This document shows positions 61,899 to 64,000 of a stretch of 64,000 bases of DNA, piece by piece. The translations under genes and the position numbers were made by a program. Below the pieces are notes generated by a model. It worked only from the letters and a program-made list of their open reading frames with translations, searched no databases and was not told where the DNA came from. The stretch is from contig CAXXJK010000004.1 in NCBI GenBank assembly GCA_963665595.2, forward strand, positions 62,001 through 126,000, in the 5' to 3' direction. Origin of the DNA: G963665595 sp963665595. Its GTDB lineage: Bacteria; Actinomycetota; Coriobacteriia; Coriobacteriales; CADBOM01. The stretch's first letter is position 1, and the number at the start of each line of letters is the position of its first letter.

Positions 61899-62738
61899 CT
61901 ATATCTCTTGTTGTAAAAACTCTTCATTCACGGGAAGTTCAAGACAGGCACAAATAGCCCGTAGATTTTCGTCACTGATGTACTCGGGAAAATCAGGCGA
62001 ACCACCTTGGGCTGTCCGTGCAGCAAGATAAATTGATGCTGTTTTTTCGAGAGTATGCATGAGTCCAAAGGCAGCAGAAAAATCAAACCCTGCAACAACC
62101 ATACCGTGCTGAGCCCACAATACAGCATCAAAACTTCCCATGAGTTGTGCTGTCTGACGTGCAAGTTCAAAACTCCCCGGCATCGTCCAAGGAAGAACCC
62201 CCACGCCCGCAGGAATAACCATGATGCACTCAGTCATTGATTTCCAGAGCGCACGCGAAATAATCCGACTTTCCTGCGGCACAAGCAAACTCATGGCCAC
62301 CAATTGCGGCGTATGCGCGTGATATATAACATGTCGCGCTCTGTCCTTTGCCCGAGAGCACGCACAATAGTCAAGATAATGAGCGGTCAGCTCGCTGGTA
62401 GGACGTCCCCCCTCTTCAAATCCCCACACGGTGCGCCAAGCTGACCCCGATGCATCAATCTCAATAATGCCGAGCGTTCGTGAGGGATTGGCGGCTATAT
62501 CGCGAAAATGCTCACCCGCCCCCGTAACAAGAAGAAATGCACCGGTAAGTTGCGCATCTTCACAACCAAGAGAAACCCATGGTGCATCGTGAGAGAACTC
62601 CGATGATATAGCAACAACTTCTTCAAACGTGAGACGATATGATGCATTCCCTCCGTTAGCTTCATGCCAGCCTTGATGCCATCCTGCATCGCACATACGG
62701 AGAAACTCTTGATAAAACAACATATCCCTGATCTGCAA
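61899..62738 (-). CDS. rhaD: Rhamnulose-1-phosphate aldolase-like class II aldolase
   Basis: A 279-residue zinc-dependent class II aldolase closely resembling E. coli RhaD, which splits L-rhamnulose-1-phosphate into dihydroxyacetone phosphate and L-lactaldehyde. Shared blocks include GWHEANGGNASYRL, WGFEEGGRPTSELTAHYL (catalytic Glu), VIYHAHTPQLVA (two zinc His), WKSMTECIMVIPAGVGVLPW and LWAQHGMVVAGFDF (third zinc His). All four key positions are present. The start is uncertain: TTG at 62738 has GAGGGG eight bases upstream and gives the E. coli length; GTG 62747 and ATG 62723 are alternatives. It sits alone between hisS and aspS with no rhamnose genes nearby. Another deoxy-sugar phosphate is possible as substrate. 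Confidence 0.85.
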   Translation of the reverse strand: MQIRDMLFYQEFLRMCDAGWHQGWHEANGGNASYRLTFEEVVAISSEFSHDAPWVSLGCEDAQLTGAFLLVTGAGEHFRDIAANPSRTLGIIEIDASGSAWRTVWGFEEGGRPTSELTAHYLDYCACSRAKDRARHVIYHAHTPQLVAMSLLVPQESRIISRALWKSMTECIMVIPAGVGVLPWTMPGSFELARQTAQLMGSFDAVLWAQHGMVVAGFDFSAAFGLMHTLEKTASIYLAARTAQGGSPDFPEYISDENLRAICACLELPVNEEFLQQEI

Positions 62739-62773
62739 AATCCTCACCCCTCGCTACGAAGCCCTTGCCAGAT

Positions 62774-64000
62774 TCACCTGAGTAAATCGTATATATAGTG
62801 CGGTGCCTCACAGTACTTGATGATCTGCTCCTCATGGGAATCCATCGCACGAATCTTTATCTGCCCAGACGCAAGTTCATCGGGGCCGACGATGATGCAA
62901 TACGGTGCGCCCGTCTTGTCTGCAACCTTAAATTGAGACTTGAGAGAACGCCCTTGATGATCCATGTCGACTCGAATAGATAGTTCACGTAGTTTTTGTA
63001 CCAGTGAGAACGCATTCATCTGACAACTCTCGTCGACGACAGCAACAAACACATCGAGCGCCTGCTTCTCGTCAAGTTTTACATGAGCAGCTTCTAGCGC
63101 AAGCAAGGTACGTTCAAAACCAAGTGCGAAACCAAGACCCGGAGTGGGCTGCCCGCCCATGTGCTCTACCAGTCGGTCGTAGCGTCCGCCACCGCCCAGT
63201 GCATTTTGAGAACCAAGACCGTCGATAGCCTGCACTTCAAAAACCGTGCGGGTGTAGTAATCCAGTCCACGAACCAATCGAGGCTCTTCCTCATAGACGA
63301 TACCCGCATTATCGAGAAGAACTTTCACTTGAACATAATGAGAACGGCAATCATCACACAGTTCATCGGAGATAAGTGGCGCCGCCTCCATTATCTGACG
63401 ACACACTGGATTCTTACAGTCAAACGCCCGTAATGGATTAAGTTCCTTACGTCGGTTGCACTCATCGCACATCTCATCGCTATGCGTCTCGATGAACATA
63501 CGTATCTTTTCTCGGTAGGCAGGACGGCACTCCTCATCGCCCATTGAATTAATGAGCAGACGTATGTTTGATTGCGGAATTCCCAGCCGCTCAAAAAACT
63601 GCATGAGCATAATGATAATTTCGGCATCAGCGGTCGGCTGAGATGCACCAATACACTCTGCGCCTATCTGATTAAACTCGCGCAACCGCCCCTTCTGGGG
63701 GCGCTCGCAGCGAAACATTGAGCCGGCATAGTTAAACTTGACCGGTACAGCACCCATCGGAACCAAATTATGTTCAATGATCGCGCGGACAATGCTCGCG
63801 GTGTTTTCAGGTCTCAACGCAAGATCTTGATCATGTTTGAGTTTTTCAGCACTCTCAAGCCGGCGAAACGCATCTTCAGAGAGAACATGGAACATTTCTT
63901 TGCCCACTACGTCGGTTGATTCTCCAATGCCGCGAGTAAACACATCTGTGTGCTCAAACAAGGGTGTCTTGATCATCTGAAATCCGTAGGAGCCGAACAA
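62774..64000 (-). CDS. hisS: Histidyl-tRNA synthetase, partial (N-terminus outside window)
   Basis: HisRS charges tRNA-His. The visible 408 residues begin within class II motif 1 (FGSYGFQMIKTPLFEHTDVF), so the gene continues past the right edge. ALRPENTASIVRAI and MFRCERPQKGRLREFNQIG are motif 2, RGLDYYTRTVFEVQ is the histidine-A motif, and GLGFALGFERTL is motif 3. A C-terminal anticodon-binding domain follows, with VRVDMDHQGRSLKSQFKVAD-like sequence. The hisS-aspS proximity is widespread in Gram-positive bacteria, but here the rhaD-like gene is inserted between them. Confidence 0.96.
   Translation of the reverse strand: MFGSYGFQMIKTPLFEHTDVFTRGIGESTDVVGKEMFHVLSEDAFRRLESAEKLKHDQDLALRPENTASIVRAIIEHNLVPMGAVPVKFNYAGSMFRCERPQKGRLREFNQIGAECIGASQPTADAEIIIMLMQFFERLGIPQSNIRLLINSMGDEECRPAYREKIRMFIETHSDEMCDECNRRKELNPLRAFDCKNPVCRQIMEAAPLISDELCDDCRSHYVQVKVLLDNAGIVYEEEPRLVRGLDYYTRTVFEVQAIDGLGSQNALGGGGRYDRLVEHMGGQPTPGLGFALGFERTLLALEAAHVKLDEKQALDVFVAVVDESCQMNAFSLVQKLRELSIRVDMDHQGRSLKSQFKVADKTGAPYCIIVGPDELASGQIKIRAMDSHEEQIIKYCEAPHYIYDLLR

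Noticed and set aside
61792..62031. Small plus-strand frame (79 residues) starting in the aspS leader
   Set aside because: Two thirds overlap the rhaD-like gene antisense and no ribosome binding site precedes it; no family resemblance.
1..64000. CRISPR arrays, insertion sequences, prophage genes, tRNA or rRNA genes
   Set aside because: No regularly spaced repeats, transposase motifs, phage genes, cloverleaf-like segments or rRNA sequence were seen; the XerD-like gene is of chromosomal dimer-resolution type.

Overview
The window looks like a chromosomal segment of a low- to medium-GC actinobacterium, most likely of the class Coriobacteriia (Eggerthellales-type, for example a small-genome relative of Cryptobacterium). 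This is inferred from gene content, not from a 16S gene. Actinobacterial signs are SepF downstream of FtsZ, no ftsA in the division cluster, and the tlyA-nadK-recN-steA-steB-pyrG neighbourhood. Mixed with these is a gene order familiar from Firmicutes: pepP-efp-acc-asp23-nusB-xseB-dxs-tlyA-recN, and rarA-AI-2E-alaS-ruvX-mltG. Almost everything is chromosomal housekeeping. I see no insertion sequence, prophage, CRISPR array, tRNA or rRNA gene.

Region 1 (1-20993, minus strand) is one long division and cell wall (dcw) cluster read right to left: mraZ, rsmH, ftsL, ftsI, murE, murF, mraY, murD, ftsW, murG, murC, murB, ftsQ, nnrD, ftsZ, pgeF, yggS, sepF, proC. Genes overlap or nearly touch. The cluster starts at a strong promoter with MraZ-type direct repeats between its -35 and -10 elements. 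Unusual points are the NAD(P)H-hydrate repair gene nnrD between ftsQ and ftsZ, and very long Arg/Ser-rich disordered tails on FtsQ and FtsW.

Region 2 (20994-30298) has a divergent intergenic region, a plus-strand pair (DUF3866 protein and a XerD-like recombinase), an M20-type peptidase, CTP synthase, and an envelope/division group: an aberrant MraY/WecA-family enzyme, a divergent GT2 glycosyltransferase, SteB and SteA. The last group is the best candidate here for an under-described system.

Region 3 (30295-51692, minus) holds recN, nadK, tlyA, dxs, xseB, nusB, asp23, accC and a carboxyltransferase-biotin carrier fusion that occupies the place of accB. It continues with efp (followed by a textbook terminator), pepP, aroQ, aroB, aroK, aroC, aroE, yqeG, mltG, ruvX and alaS. 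The shikimate genes form an almost complete post-DAHP route to chorismate (aroA is not in the window).

Region 4 (51693-64000) holds an AI-2E family transporter, a DUF948 protein, rarA, a probable 6S-like small RNA, a plus-strand ABC transporter with a 1095-residue permease, aspS, an isolated rhaD-type aldolase, and the 3' part of hisS. The rarA-ncRNA-aspS-hisS association matches the setting of 6S RNA in Bacillus.
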